Part shown: in pieces, positions 26,338 to 34,722 of the stretch | How the letters are laid out: every line of letters begins with the position of its first letter | How positions within the stretch are numbered: position 1 is the first letter of the stretch | Program-made: the position numbers and the translations under genes | NCBI GenBank assembly: GCA_030696455.1 | Contig: JAUYSH010000036.1 | Span: 1-64,000, forward strand | DNA: 64,000 bases | Direction: 5' to 3' | From: Elusimicrobiota bacterium | GTDB taxonomy: Bacteria; Elusimicrobiota; Elusimicrobia; UBA1565; UBA9628 | The notes under the pieces: model-generated | What the model was told of the DNA's origin: nothing | Seen by the model: only the letters and a program-made list of their open reading frames with translations | Database searches by the model: none

Positions 26338-27597
26338 GTGGAAGACCCCCGCCCCGCCCCGTCCGGGCCCGATGAGCCTCGCGAGCCCAAGGAAGCGTTC
26401 CCCCCGCGCCCGAAGCTGACGGGACGCCCGAAGGGCCACGAGCTCCCGATCCCTTGGGTGCGGCTGCGCTCGACGGCGTCCGGCCATCAGCTGTATAAGC
26501 GCATGCTCGGCGAGGTGGACCCGAAGGCGCGCCCCGGCGACCTGGTCGCCGTCTACGACCGCTTCGACGCCCCGTACGGCGTCGCCCTCTACAATCCGCG
26601 AAGCTTGATCGCCCTGCGGCTGCTCACCCGCGGGATCGGGGCCTTCGACGCGGACGCTTTTTTCAACGAACGGATAGCGACGGCGGTGACCTTCCGACGG
26701 ACCGTATTGGACCTCGATGCCAGGACGGATGCCTATCGTCTCGTGCACGACAACGGAGACGGATTACCGGGTCTTGTCGTCGACCGCTACGGCGACTGCA
26801 TCGCCCTCGAGTTCTACTCGCTGGGCATGTTCAAGCAGTCCGCGCGCATCGAGCGCGCCCTCAAGATCCACTACCCGAACGCGCGCTTTTTTCATCGAGC
26901 TTCGCCTCACACGCAGAGCATGGAGGGCTTCACCCTCGACCCTAACAAGGGGACCGGCACGAGGGTAAAAGAAAACGGCGTGACCTTCGTCGTCGATCCC
27001 TCGACCGGCTACAAGACCGGATTCTTCACCGATCAGCGCGAGAACCGAGCGGCGATCCTCCCGTTCGCGAAAGGCAAGAAGGTCTTGGATGTATGCTCCT
27101 ACACCGGCGGCTTCGCGCTGTACGCCAAGAAGCTCGGCGGCGCGGAGGAGGTCACCGCGGTCGAGCTCGACCCGGATGCCGCCGCGCTCCTCAAGATGAA
27201 CGCCAACGCCAACCAGCAGCGCATCGACGTGGTCTGCGCCGACGCCTTCCCTTATATGCGCCAGGCGGCGATGAACGCCAAGCGCTACGGCCTCATCGTC
27301 CTCGACCCCTACAAGCTCATCGCCAACCAGGAGGGCTACGCCCTCGGCCGCCAGAAGTACATCGACCTCAACCGCCTCGGCATGGTCCTGCTCGAGCCGG
27401 GCGGCATCCTCGTCACCTGCTCCTGCTCGGGCATGCTCTCCTGGGACGAATTCCTGCAGTTCGTGCGCACGGCCGCGGGCTCCTGCGGCAAGCGCGTCCA
27501 GGTCTTCCGCAAGAGCGGCGCGGGCGCCGATCACCCGTTCACCGCGGACCATCCCGAAGGCGAGTACCTGAAAGTCCTTTGGTGCCGCGTCCTCTAA
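26338..27597 (+). CDS. RlmI-like 23S rRNA (cytosine-C5) methyltransferase
   Basis: 419 residues from GTG 26338, placed 6 bases after TGGTAGAAT (extended -10). A proline-rich N terminus is followed by a PUA-like domain (PGDLVAVYDRFDAPYGVALYN), the central EEHD-like region, and a Rossmann methyltransferase with VLDVCSYTGGFALYAKKLG, LIVLDPYKL and a catalytic-type CSCSGMLSW. These are the features of RlmI/RlmK-type SAM-dependent enzymes. The position modified cannot be proven here. Confidence 0.9.
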   Translation: MEDPRPAPSGPDEPREPKEAFPPRPKLTGRPKGHELPIPWVRLRSTASGHQLYKRMLGEVDPKARPGDLVAVYDRFDAPYGVALYNPRSLIALRLLTRGIGAFDADAFFNERIATAVTFRRTVLDLDARTDAYRLVHDNGDGLPGLVVDRYGDCIALEFYSLGMFKQSARIERALKIHYPNARFFHRASPHTQSMEGFTLDPNKGTGTRVKENGVTFVVDPSTGYKTGFFTDQRENRAAILPFAKGKKVLDVCSYTGGFALYAKKLGGAEEVTAVELDPDAAALLKMNANANQQRIDVVCADAFPYMRQAAMNAKRYGLIVLDPYKLIANQEGYALGRQKYIDLNRLGMVLLEPGGILVTCSCSGMLSWDEFLQFVRTAAGSCGKRVQVFRKSGAGADHPFTADHPEGEYLKVLWCRVL

Positions 27598-27944
27598 TAC
27601 TCGCGGCGGTCCTGCTCGCCTGCGGCTGCAACGAGATCCGCTATCAGGCCGCGCGCCTGCGCGCGAGCGCGCCCAAGCTCGAGGTCCCCAAGGCCGCGTC
27701 GCTGCCCGACCGGCGCGTGACCTATGAGTGCAAGGACGGCGAGCCTTTCGCCGCCTACTTCACGCCCGGCGGCGCGGGCGCGGTCCTCTCGCTGGGCGGG
27801 GACGACTTCCCGCTGCGCGAGCTCTCCATCCCCTCGGGCCGGCGCTTCGGCGACGGGCGCTACGAGCTGCATGTCGCCGAAGACGGCTCGGTCCACGTCA
27901 CCCTCGACGACAAGCGCCTCCGCGGCCGCTGCACCGCCAAATAG
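27582..27944 (+). CDS. MliC-type lysozyme-inhibitor lipoprotein
   Basis: 120 residues from GTG 27582, which overlaps the end of the methyltransferase gene by 16 bases. The lipobox LACGC lies near residue 17. The mature part has VTYECKDGEPFAAYF, a short beta-rich domain, and a final RGRCTAK, giving the two conserved cysteines of the MliC/PliC fold. Such proteins block C-type lysozyme at the outer membrane. Alternative: a general COG3895-type lipoprotein. Confidence 0.7.
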   Translation: MPRPLILAAVLLACGCNEIRYQAARLRASAPKLEVPKAASLPDRRVTYECKDGEPFAAYFTPGGAGAVLSLGGDDFPLRELSIPSGRRFGDGRYELHVAEDGSVHVTLDDKRLRGRCTAK

Positions 27945-27947
27945 CCG

Positions 27948-27997
27948 CATAGGCCTAAAGGGCCCTATGTTCATAGGACTTACGACCCTGGTACAAT
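27948..27997 (+). promoter_or_regulatory. Promoter with CATAGG/CCTATG repeats
   Basis: CATAGG (27948-27953), CCTATG (27964-27969) and CATAGG (27972-27977) form overlapping inverted repeats. They lie directly upstream of an extended -10 (TGGTACAAT, hexamer 27992-27997). Transcription should start near 28004 and give a leader of about 125 bases. Confidence 0.5.
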
Positions 27998-28003
27998 ATT
28001 CGT

Positions 28004-28122
28004 AAGGGAGTATCCTTGAGCAACCTGTAATCCTCGAGATCGGTCGAGGAGCATCCACGTCCGAGCCGAATTCGGACGCCAGGAAAGCGCTCTCGCTTTT
28101 TTGGCGTTTTTGTTTTTAGGAG
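28004..28122 (+). promoter_or_regulatory. Structured 5' leader with terminator-like hairpin
   Basis: Three successive hairpins can be drawn: CCTCGA/TCGAGG (28033-28050), CGTCCGA/TCGGACG (28058-28078) and CCAGGAAAGCG/CGCTTTTTTGG (28079-28104, with G-U pairs). The last is followed by T-rich sequence and then the Shine-Dalgarno AGGAGG. This layout fits transcription attenuation or a riboswitch. I recognise no known class. Confidence 0.5.
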
Positions 28123-28130
28123 GAAGTAAG

Positions 28131-29678
28131 ATGCTGAACCGCATGTTGACCCTCGGATTGTTCCTGCTGGGAATCGTCTCTCCCGCCCTCGCGCAACGCG
28201 ACCCTCAAGGCGGCGGCAGGCCCGGACGCGGCGGCGAGAACCGCCCTCCTCGCCAGGATCCGCCTCGCCAGGATCCGCCTCGCCAGCAGCCCCCTCGCCA
28301 GCAGCCCCCTCGCCAGCAGCCTCCCCGTCAGCAGCCTCCCCGCCAGGATCCGCCGCGTCAGCAGCCGCCGCGCCAGCAGCCGCCGCGCCAGAAGCCTCCG
28401 CGGCAGAAGCCTCCGCGTCAGAGGCCGCCGGTCGTCGTTCCCCCTCAGGCCGGTCGCCCCGGCCAGCCCGGACGCGGACGCGTGATGCCCGTTCCTCCCC
28501 GCCCGATCGACAACGGCGGCTTGCTCGACCCTCGCCGCCACGGCGACGGGCGCGCGCACACCCAGCCCAACCGGCGCTGGGACGGCAGCCCCATCACGCA
28601 CCGGCCGTGGACCAACCCGCACGGGCGCCACATCCCCCCGAACCGGGACCACGTCACCATCATCAATAACACGACCATCATCAACAACATCACTCACGTG
28701 CACCGCGGCTGGGACACCCGCGACCACAACCATAGCTGGTACTACTGGAACGGACACCGCCTGGCCCACCGCTACGACACGTTCGGCTACCATTGGTGGG
28801 GCTTCTACATCGGCGACTCCTACTTCTGGACCCGCTACAACAACGGGCGCCATTGGTGGTACGACCCCTACTACCAGCGCTGGGTGTACCTGCACGACGG
28901 CCGCTGGTGGTGGCAGGATCCCTTCGCGCCGACGGCGGTCTACGTGATCATCGACAACCGCTACTACCGCTACCAGGACAACGCGGGCACCATCATCGTG
29001 CGTCCGGACCCGACGACGCCCGTCGTGGCGCCGCCCGCGGAGCCGGCCGCTCCCGCGCCGTCGCCGGACGCGGACACGATGTACAGCCTGGACGGCACGC
29101 GGTCGATCCAGATCCTCGGCGAGGCGAAGGAAGCCTTCCTCTACGACCTGACCGCCACGGACCCGAACGGGGCCGCCGCCGGCGGGAAGTGGCTGGCGAG
29201 CGGGGTGAAGTCGGCCAAGTTCGTCTACGACGACAAGCACGAGGCCGACGGCACGACCACTCAGGTCATCCGCCAGATCGAGCTCGACTTCGAGGATCCC
29301 AAGACCGCCGCCGTGGCGGACCTCAACGGCGAGCGCAAGATCGTGATCAGCGGAGAGGAGCGCTCGGCCGATCTGTACAACCTCGATGACGAGGAAGCGG
29401 CGCCCGCGTACCTGGCGTCCGGCGTCGGCGAGATCAAGCTCGTCAACGCGGAGACGGCGAACGAGGCCGGCGAGATCGAGCGCGCGCTCAAGCTCGTGAT
29501 CGTCTCGGCCAAGGACGACGCGGGCGTCGACACGCTCCTGCTGTTCAACCGCGACGGCGCGCCGTACGACGCCGCCGCGCCGCAGCCGGGAGAGGCGCCG
29601 TCGGCGCCTTCGCCCGCCGAGCGGATGCAGCAGTCTCCGGCCTTCAACGAACTGACGTCGGGGCAGCCCGGCTGGTAG
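28131..29678 (+). CDS. Secreted PPRQ-repeat protein with Trp/Tyr-rich domain
   Basis: 515 residues from ATG 28131, with AGGAGG 8 bases upstream. Signal peptide to residue 21 (SPALA). Residues 30-105 carry about fifteen PPRQ(D/Q/K) repeats. Next come Asn/Ile-rich and His-rich segments (INNTTIINNITHVHRG), then a Trp/Tyr-rich part (YYQRWVYLHDGRWWWQDPF). The last 190 residues are two similar beta domains beginning LDGTRSIQILGEAKEAFLYD and LNGERKIVISGEERSADLYN. It looks like an envelope or cell-surface structural protein. Family unknown. Confidence 0.75.
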   Translation: MLNRMLTLGLFLLGIVSPALAQRDPQGGGRPGRGGENRPPRQDPPRQDPPRQQPPRQQPPRQQPPRQQPPRQDPPRQQPPRQQPPRQKPPRQKPPRQRPPVVVPPQAGRPGQPGRGRVMPVPPRPIDNGGLLDPRRHGDGRAHTQPNRRWDGSPITHRPWTNPHGRHIPPNRDHVTIINNTTIINNITHVHRGWDTRDHNHSWYYWNGHRLAHRYDTFGYHWWGFYIGDSYFWTRYNNGRHWWYDPYYQRWVYLHDGRWWWQDPFAPTAVYVIIDNRYYRYQDNAGTIIVRPDPTTPVVAPPAEPAAPAPSPDADTMYSLDGTRSIQILGEAKEAFLYDLTATDPNGAAAGGKWLASGVKSAKFVYDDKHEADGTTTQVIRQIELDFEDPKTAAVADLNGERKIVISGEERSADLYNLDDEEAAPAYLASGVGEIKLVNAETANEAGEIERALKLVIVSAKDDAGVDTLLLFNRDGAPYDAAAPQPGEAPSAPSPAERMQQSPAFNELTSGQPGW

Positions 29679-29699
29679 ACGCGAGCCGCTCCTAAAAGT

Positions 29700-29735
29700 G
29701 CCGCCCCCGGCCTCACGGCCGGGGGCGGCTTTCTT
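29700..29735 (+). terminator. Rho-independent terminator
   Basis: A GC-rich stem GCCGCCCCCGGCC/GGCCGGGGGCGGC with a 4-base loop is followed by TTTCTTT. It closes the PPRQ-protein transcript and lies just before the palindrome and the next gene. Confidence 0.85.
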
Positions 29736-29745
29736 TCGGGCCGGG

Positions 29746-29765
29746 AACTGTTTCCGGAAACAGTT
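29746..29765. promoter_or_regulatory. 20-bp perfect palindrome upstream of the beta-lactamase-fold gene (copy 2 of 3)
   Basis: Identical to the site at 4146-4165. Its last T also starts a TATCAT -10-like box (29765-29770), 7 bases before GTG 29778. The arrangement reproduces that of rsgA almost base for base. Confidence 0.7.
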
Positions 29766-29777
29766 ATCATTCCTTTG

Positions 29778-31094
29778 GTGCAATTCCTGCTCATCCTCGC
29801 CGCCGCGCTGGCCGCCGCCTGGGCCCTCCCGCGCCTGAGGCGGGTCGCCTCGGTCGGGTGCTCGTACAAGGCCAAGGCCCTCGCCTCCGCGTACTTCGTG
29901 TCCGGGCTCACGCCCGACCCGGAGCGCGCCCCGGAGATCGCCGACGAAGCCTACCGGCTCATGCGCCTGTTCCGCGCGCGCGTCGACCGCGAGAGCAAGT
30001 CGGTGACCGCATCCTTCCTGGGGCTGCAGCCGCGGACCGCGGCGTACCGGCCCGGGTTCGGCGCGACCTTGACCCCGGGGCCCCTGCCGCCGCCGCCGCC
30101 TTGGAAGGCCCCGGCGCCCGAATCGGACCTGCCCGCGCGGGAAACGCCGGCGCTGATCCCGATCCTCGACGCCGCCTTCGCCGAGCCCGGCCCGCGCCGG
30201 CGCCGCACCCGCGCCATCGTCGTGCTTCACGACGGCGCCGTCGTCGGCGAACGCTACGCCCCCGGGATCACCGCGACGACGCCGCTCAACGGCTGGTCGA
30301 TGACCAAGAGCGTCATGGGCGCCCTGATCGGAACGCTCGTGAGGGAAGGCAAGCTCGGGCTCGCGGACAAGCGCCTGCTTCCGCAGTGGAACGGACCGGG
30401 AGACCCGCGCGCGGAGATCGCGCTCGAGGACCTCCTGCGCATGCGCAGCGGCCTGCGCTTCTCCGAGGTCTACGCCGACCCGCTCTCCGACGTCACGCGC
30501 ATGCTCTTCGACGGCTTCGACGCCGGAGGCTTCGCCGCGTCGCTTCCCCTCGAGGCGCCGCCGGGGACGCGCTGGAAGTACGCGAGCGGCACGACCAACA
30601 TCCTCTCGCTGATCGCGCGGGGCGCGGTGGGAGAGGCGGATTACCCATCGTGGCCGCGCCGCGTGCTGTTCGATCCCCTGGGCATGCCCAGCGCCCTCAT
30701 CGAGCCCGACGCCGCGGGCACCTTCATCGGCTCGTCCTTCATGTTCGCGACGGCGCGCGACTGGGCGCGCTTCGGCCTGCTGTACGCGAACGGGGGCCGG
30801 GGCGCGTTGCCCGAGGGCTGGGCCGCCTTCGGCGCGAGCCCCACGCCGCAGGCGCCGAACGGGCGCTACGGCGCGCACTGGTGGCTGAAGCTGTCGCCGG
30901 AGCTCGGCGGCGGGACGGCGGCGGCGGACCGCATCCCCCCCGACGCCTTCCACGCGCTCGGCCACGAGGGCCAGTGCCTGAGCGTCGTGCCCTCGCGCCG
31001 CCTCGTGGTCGTGCGCCTCGGGGTCTCCATCGACATCAAGGCGTGGGACCACGCGGCGTTCCTCGCGGATCTGCTCGACGCGCTCCCGGCCTAG
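29778..31094 (+). CDS. Serine beta-lactamase-fold hydrolase (class C-like), membrane-anchored
   Basis: 438 residues from GTG 29778; a TTG one codon upstream is also possible, but GTG has the 7-base spacing from the -10 box. An N-terminal hydrophobic helix (residues 3-17) anchors it or directs export. The catalytic SxxK is in NGWSMTKSVMGALIG, the YxN-like position is WKYASGTTN, and HALGHEGQ supplies the third (KTG-like) motif. Family members are esterases, peptidases or penicillin-binding relatives, so antibiotic resistance should not be assumed. Its promoter carries the shared palindrome. Confidence 0.88.
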   Translation: MQFLLILAAALAAAWALPRLRRVASVGCSYKAKALASAYFVSGLTPDPERAPEIADEAYRLMRLFRARVDRESKSVTASFLGLQPRTAAYRPGFGATLTPGPLPPPPPWKAPAPESDLPARETPALIPILDAAFAEPGPRRRRTRAIVVLHDGAVVGERYAPGITATTPLNGWSMTKSVMGALIGTLVREGKLGLADKRLLPQWNGPGDPRAEIALEDLLRMRSGLRFSEVYADPLSDVTRMLFDGFDAGGFAASLPLEAPPGTRWKYASGTTNILSLIARGAVGEADYPSWPRRVLFDPLGMPSALIEPDAAGTFIGSSFMFATARDWARFGLLYANGGRGALPEGWAAFGASPTPQAPNGRYGAHWWLKLSPELGGGTAAADRIPPDAFHALGHEGQCLSVVPSRRLVVVRLGVSIDIKAWDHAAFLADLLDALPA

Positions 31095-31110
31095 TTTGTA
31101 GAGTCGGGGC

Positions 31111-31665
31111 ATGGAACACCGCTGCCTGTCGCCGTGGAGAGGAGCCGTCGCCGGAGGGCTGATCGTCTTCGCCTGGAGCGTGTTCTCCTGGATGATCCTC
31201 CCCTTCCACGGCCGGGCGATCGCGCCGTTCGGCGATCCCGCGGCGCTCGTCAACATCATGGAGGCGGGCGCGCCGAGGTCCGGCGTCTACATCCTCGCCA
31301 ACGACCCGAAGGGCCAGACCGCGCCGACGGACCCGTTCATCTTCGTCTCCTACAAGAAGGAGGGCTCCGGCTCGCGCGCCGCGGCGATCGCGTCGGGGCT
31401 TCTGCTGCAGATGACGGGGGCGTTCTTCTGGACCTGGATCCTGGGAAAGATCCCCGGGCTGACGATCAAGGACTCGGCGCTGTACGGCCTGTTCTTCGGG
31501 CTTTGCATCGGGGCGTTAGGGATACTGCCCGGGACGGTGTGCTGGCATCTGCCGCTATCCTTCACGGCGATGTACGTCGTGGACGCCGCGATCGCGTGGA
31601 CGGCCGCCACCATGGTCCTCTCGCGCTGCTACGCCCCCGTCTGCGCCCTGCCGAAGCGCCCTTAA
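31111..31665 (+). CDS. Membrane protein, unknown function
   Basis: 184 residues with hydrophobic helices near 12-32, 92-112, 118-142 and 145-168, and a periplasmic-looking loop between the first two. ATG 31111 lies 6 bases after TAGAGT, so the start is probably leaderless. No motif is recognised. It overlaps the convergent PAS gene by four bases. Confidence 0.65.
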   Translation: MEHRCLSPWRGAVAGGLIVFAWSVFSWMILPFHGRAIAPFGDPAALVNIMEAGAPRSGVYILANDPKGQTAPTDPFIFVSYKKEGSGSRAAAIASGLLLQMTGAFFWTWILGKIPGLTIKDSALYGLFFGLCIGALGILPGTVCWHLPLSFTAMYVVDAAIAWTAATMVLSRCYAPVCALPKRP

Positions 31666-32033
31666 GCCTTCTTCTTGACGAAGGTCAGGTCCTGGAAGAT
31701 GATGCCCAGGCCGAGGTACTCGCCCGCGCGGTTCTTGACCTGCAACGTGCTGTAGCCGATGATGAGAGGGGCGTCGCCGTGGAGCACGGAGACCTCCGCG
31801 CGGTGCACGGTCTGATGGGTGGCGAGGGCGTCGCGCACGACCGCGCACAGCGCCGGGAACGCGCCGAGCGCCGCCGCGTAGTCCTTGCCGATGAGCGCGG
31901 CGAGGTCCTTGAGGTGCAGGATCCTGCCGGCCGTCGGGTTCACGTAGACCACCGCGCCGTCGAGGCTCACGGACAGGAAGCCGCCCGTGAGGTTGTCGAG
32001 GATGCTCTGGTAGTACTCGGCCGTGGTGTACAT
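31662..32033 (-). CDS. Stand-alone PAS domain protein
   Basis: 123 residues forming a single PAS domain: YYQSILDNLTGGFLSVSLDG, VVYVNPTAGRIL, then a beta-rich end ERAGEYLGLGIIFQDLT-like (NRAGEYLGLGIIFQDLT is read). There is no kinase, GGDEF or HTH output domain, so it must act through a partner. It may be downstream of the aldo/keto reductase operon, 25 bases away. Confidence 0.85.
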   Translation of the reverse strand: MYTTAEYYQSILDNLTGGFLSVSLDGAVVYVNPTAGRILHLKDLAALIGKDYAAALGAFPALCAVVRDALATHQTVHRAEVSVLHGDAPLIIGYSTLQVKNRAGEYLGLGIIFQDLTFVKKKA

Positions 32034-32058
32034 GGCCCGGGATTCTACGAAATCCTGA

Positions 32059-32991
32059 TCAGGCCACGGCGGCGTCGATCGCGCGCAGCAGGTCCGCGGA
32101 CAGGATCTTACCCGACGCCGCGGCGTTCTCCGCCACCTGCTCGGGGCGGCTCGCGCCGACGATCGCCGAGGCGACCTCCGGGCGGCGCAGCACCCAGGCG
32201 AGCGCGAGGTGCGCCAAGGTCATCCCGGCCTGCGCCGCGATCGGGCGCAGGCGGTCGACCTTGGCGAGGTTCTCGTCGTTGAGCCAGTGGCTCATGAAGC
32301 CGCTCATGTCGGGGCTCGTCGCGCGCGTGCCGGCCGGCGGCGGGGCGCCGCGCTTGTACTTCCCCGTGAGGATGCCCTGGGCCAGCGGCGACCAGACGAT
32401 CTGGCCGATCCCGTGCTTCGCGCACAGAGGGAAGACCTCGGGCTCGTGGCGGCGCGCGATGATCGAGTACTGAGGCTGGCTCGAGACGAAGCGCGCGGCG
32501 CCGGGGATGGCCAGCGCGGCGGAGATCTGCGCGGGGGCCCACTCGCTGAAGCCGATCCAGCGCGCCTTGCCGGACTTCACCGCCTCGCCGAGCGCCTCCA
32601 TCGTCTCGGCCAGCGGCGTCTGCGCGTCGTAGCGATGGCACTGGTAGAGGTCGACGTAGTCGGTGCCCAGCCGCTCGAGCGACAGGTCGAGTTGCTTGCG
32701 GATCTGGGCGCGGGAGAGACCCTTGTCCGTCTCGGTCATCGGGAAAAACAGCTTCGTCGCCAGGACGTAGGAGGAGCGCGCCCGTCCCTTCAGGGCCTTC
32801 CCGAGGAACGCCTCGGCCGCGCCGAGGCCGTAGATGTTGGACGTGTCGATGAAGTTGATGCCGGAGTCGAAGGCCGCGTCCACGCAGGCGCGGCCGGCCG
32901 CGTCGTCGACGCCGAGGCCGAAGGTCAGCCAGGAGCCCAGGGATATCTCGGAGACGCTCAGGTCGCTCGCGCCCAGCTTTCGGTATTTCAT
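32059..32991 (-). CDS. Aldo/keto reductase (voltage-gated K channel beta-like type)
   Basis: 310 residues. The catalytic tetrad is readable: Asp in GINFIDTSNIYG, Tyr in the same motif, Lys in YVLATKLFF, and His in LYQCHRYDAQTPL. The NADPH-binding C-terminal part includes IVWSPLAQGILTGKYKRG and SAIVGASRPEQV. It reduces aldehydes or ketones; the substrate is unknown. Its ATG overlaps the stop of the upstream FAD/Rieske gene, so both belong to one transcript. Confidence 0.93.
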   Translation of the reverse strand: MKYRKLGASDLSVSEISLGSWLTFGLGVDDAAGRACVDAAFDSGINFIDTSNIYGLGAAEAFLGKALKGRARSSYVLATKLFFPMTETDKGLSRAQIRKQLDLSLERLGTDYVDLYQCHRYDAQTPLAETMEALGEAVKSGKARWIGFSEWAPAQISAALAIPGAARFVSSQPQYSIIARRHEPEVFPLCAKHGIGQIVWSPLAQGILTGKYKRGAPPPAGTRATSPDMSGFMSHWLNDENLAKVDRLRPIAAQAGMTLAHLALAWVLRRPEVASAIVGASRPEQVAENAAASGKILSADLLRAIDAAVA

Positions 32992-34601
32992 CCCGTCTTT
33001 TTACCAATTCGCGGGGCGGTCCGGCGCCGGAGGCCCTTCTTGGCCGCGCGCTTGACCCCGCGCCGCGGCTTCGAGGCCGCCTTGACCGGGCTCAGGCCGG
33101 CCGCCGCCGGGCCGTTGAGCACGCGGCCCGCGGGATCGAAGCGCGAGCCGTGCGCCGGGCAGTCCCAGGTCCTCTCGGCCGAGTTCCAGCGGACGACGGC
33201 TCCGAGATGGGGGCACACGGCCGAACATTCCGTCAGTGTCCCGTCGGGGTCGCGGTAGGCCGCGATCCGGGAGAACCCCCGTCTCAGGACGGCGCCCGAG
33301 CCCGGCGGGATGTCCTCGGCCGAGGAGACCTCCGCCGGGGCGAGGTGGCCCGCGTACTGCGCGGCGGAATTGAGGTTTTCGCGCGCCCATCGGGCGAGCG
33401 ACCCCGCGCGCACCCGGGAAGGATCGTAGAGCTTCTCCCAGGCGTGAGAGCGGCCCGCGATCAGATCCGGCAGCATGAGGCCGGCGATGGTGCCGTGCGT
33501 CATGCCGTGGCCGCAGTCGCCCGTGACGATGAAGACGTTCTCCTCGTCGCCGGGATTGCGGCCGATGTAGGCGATGCCGTCGCTCGTGCCGATGATCTGA
33601 CCCGACCAGCGGTGGGAGACGGCGCCCATGCCCTCGAAGCGCTCGCGGGCCCAGCGCTCGAGGCGCTCGAAGCGCTCCTCGGGGGCGCCGTCGGCTTGCC
33701 CCGTCTTGTGGTCCCCCCCACCGACGATGAGCGTGTCCGGGCGGCGGTCGTCGCCGGGCTGGACGCGAGCGTAGTGGAACGGGTCCTCCATGTCCCAGAA
33801 CAATGCGCGCGGCCCGGGCACGACGAGCGGAGCGGCCACGGCATAGGTGCGGTAGGACGCCTGCTTCGTGTGGATGACGAGGCGGTCGTTGAACGGGGTG
33901 TTCGTCGCGATGACGATCGACGCGGCGGACACCGAGAGGCCCTTCTCCGTCTCGACCCGGGCGCTCGCGCCGCCCCGGACCTCGACGACGCGCGTCCCGC
34001 AGAAGATCCGCCCGCCGAGGCGCTCGTACGCGGCGGCCAGCCCGGCGAGATAGCGCAGCGGATGAAACTGAGCCTGGCGAGGATAGCGGATGGCCGGGCC
34101 CGTGAGGAACACGCCCAACGGCGCGAGATCCGCTCTTGCCACGCCCTTGATGCCGGCGTTCACGGAGGCCTCATACTCTTCCTCGAGGTCCCGCGGAGGG
34201 TCGTTCGGCGAGGAAAACAGCCAGCCGTCGACGCGCTCGAAGCCGCAGTCGACGCCCTCCTCGGACGCGACGCGCTCGATCTCGTCGATGGCCGCGGCAT
34301 GGCTGCGGGCGACGAGACGGACCGAGTCGTCGCCGTGCACGCGCGACAACTCGGCGTAGCCCTCGTCGAGAGCGAGCGCGAGATGGGCCGTCGTCCTCTC
34401 GGTCTCGCCGCCGCCGACGATGCCCGCGTCGAGGACGATCACGCGAGACCCGGCGCGCGCGAGCCGGTAGGCGACGGACAGGCCCGCGATGCCGGCGCCG
34501 ATGACGCAGACGTCGGCCGTCAGGCTCTTGGCGAGCGCGGAGCGCTCCGGGATGCGGAAAGTGTCCGGCCACAGGGGTGACGATCGGCTGGAGCTGAGCA
34601 T
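32988..34601 (-). CDS. FAD-dependent oxidoreductase with C-terminal Rieske domain and basic tail
   Basis: 537 residues. The DAO-type FAD domain starts with VCVIGAGIAGLSVAYRLA near residue 31 and ends with GDCGHGMTHGTIAGLML near residue 375. A Rieske [2Fe-2S] domain follows, with ligands in CPHLGAVV and CPAHGSRF. The last 28 residues are unusually basic (KRAAKKGLRRRTAPRIGKK). GGGAGGT-like GGGAGGTCCC precedes the ATG. This domain order is known from YhfW/GlpD-like oxidoreductases of unknown substrate. Operon with the aldo/keto reductase. Confidence 0.92.
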   Translation of the reverse strand: MLSSSRSSPLWPDTFRIPERSALAKSLTADVCVIGAGIAGLSVAYRLARAGSRVIVLDAGIVGGGETERTTAHLALALDEGYAELSRVHGDDSVRLVARSHAAAIDEIERVASEEGVDCGFERVDGWLFSSPNDPPRDLEEEYEASVNAGIKGVARADLAPLGVFLTGPAIRYPRQAQFHPLRYLAGLAAAYERLGGRIFCGTRVVEVRGGASARVETEKGLSVSAASIVIATNTPFNDRLVIHTKQASYRTYAVAAPLVVPGPRALFWDMEDPFHYARVQPGDDRRPDTLIVGGGDHKTGQADGAPEERFERLERWARERFEGMGAVSHRWSGQIIGTSDGIAYIGRNPGDEENVFIVTGDCGHGMTHGTIAGLMLPDLIAGRSHAWEKLYDPSRVRAGSLARWARENLNSAAQYAGHLAPAEVSSAEDIPPGSGAVLRRGFSRIAAYRDPDGTLTECSAVCPHLGAVVRWNSAERTWDCPAHGSRFDPAGRVLNGPAAAGLSPVKAASKPRRGVKRAAKKGLRRRTAPRIGKKTG

Positions 34602-34722
34602 GGGACCTCCCGAGGCCGAGGCCTCGCCTCCAGGATACCAGGCGCGCGCCTCCGGGGGCCGTAGCGGCGGCGTCTAGGGTGCGCGACGGCCGCGTGACCC
34701 GGATTTTGGATAGAATCAACGG

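Noticed and set aside
28004..28080. Resemblance of the GGGAGTAT leader start to the yybP-ykoY manganese riboswitch
   Set aside because: The second conserved loop and the pairing pattern of that class could not be found, and the downstream gene is not a metal transporter.
28240..28430. Regular short repeats that could be mistaken for a CRISPR array
   Set aside because: The repeats are codon-phased PPRQ units inside a reading frame, without unique spacers of constant length.
29778..31094. Antibiotic-resistance beta-lactamase
   Set aside because: The SxxK fold is shared by many esterases and peptidases; the long N-terminal region and altered motifs do not support a named resistance enzyme.
28116..31259. 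A 1047-codon open frame on the minus strand across the PPRQ and beta-lactamase-fold genes
   Set aside because: It is antisense to two well-supported genes, and its translation is low-complexity Arg/Val/Gly. High GC makes such long shadow frames common here.
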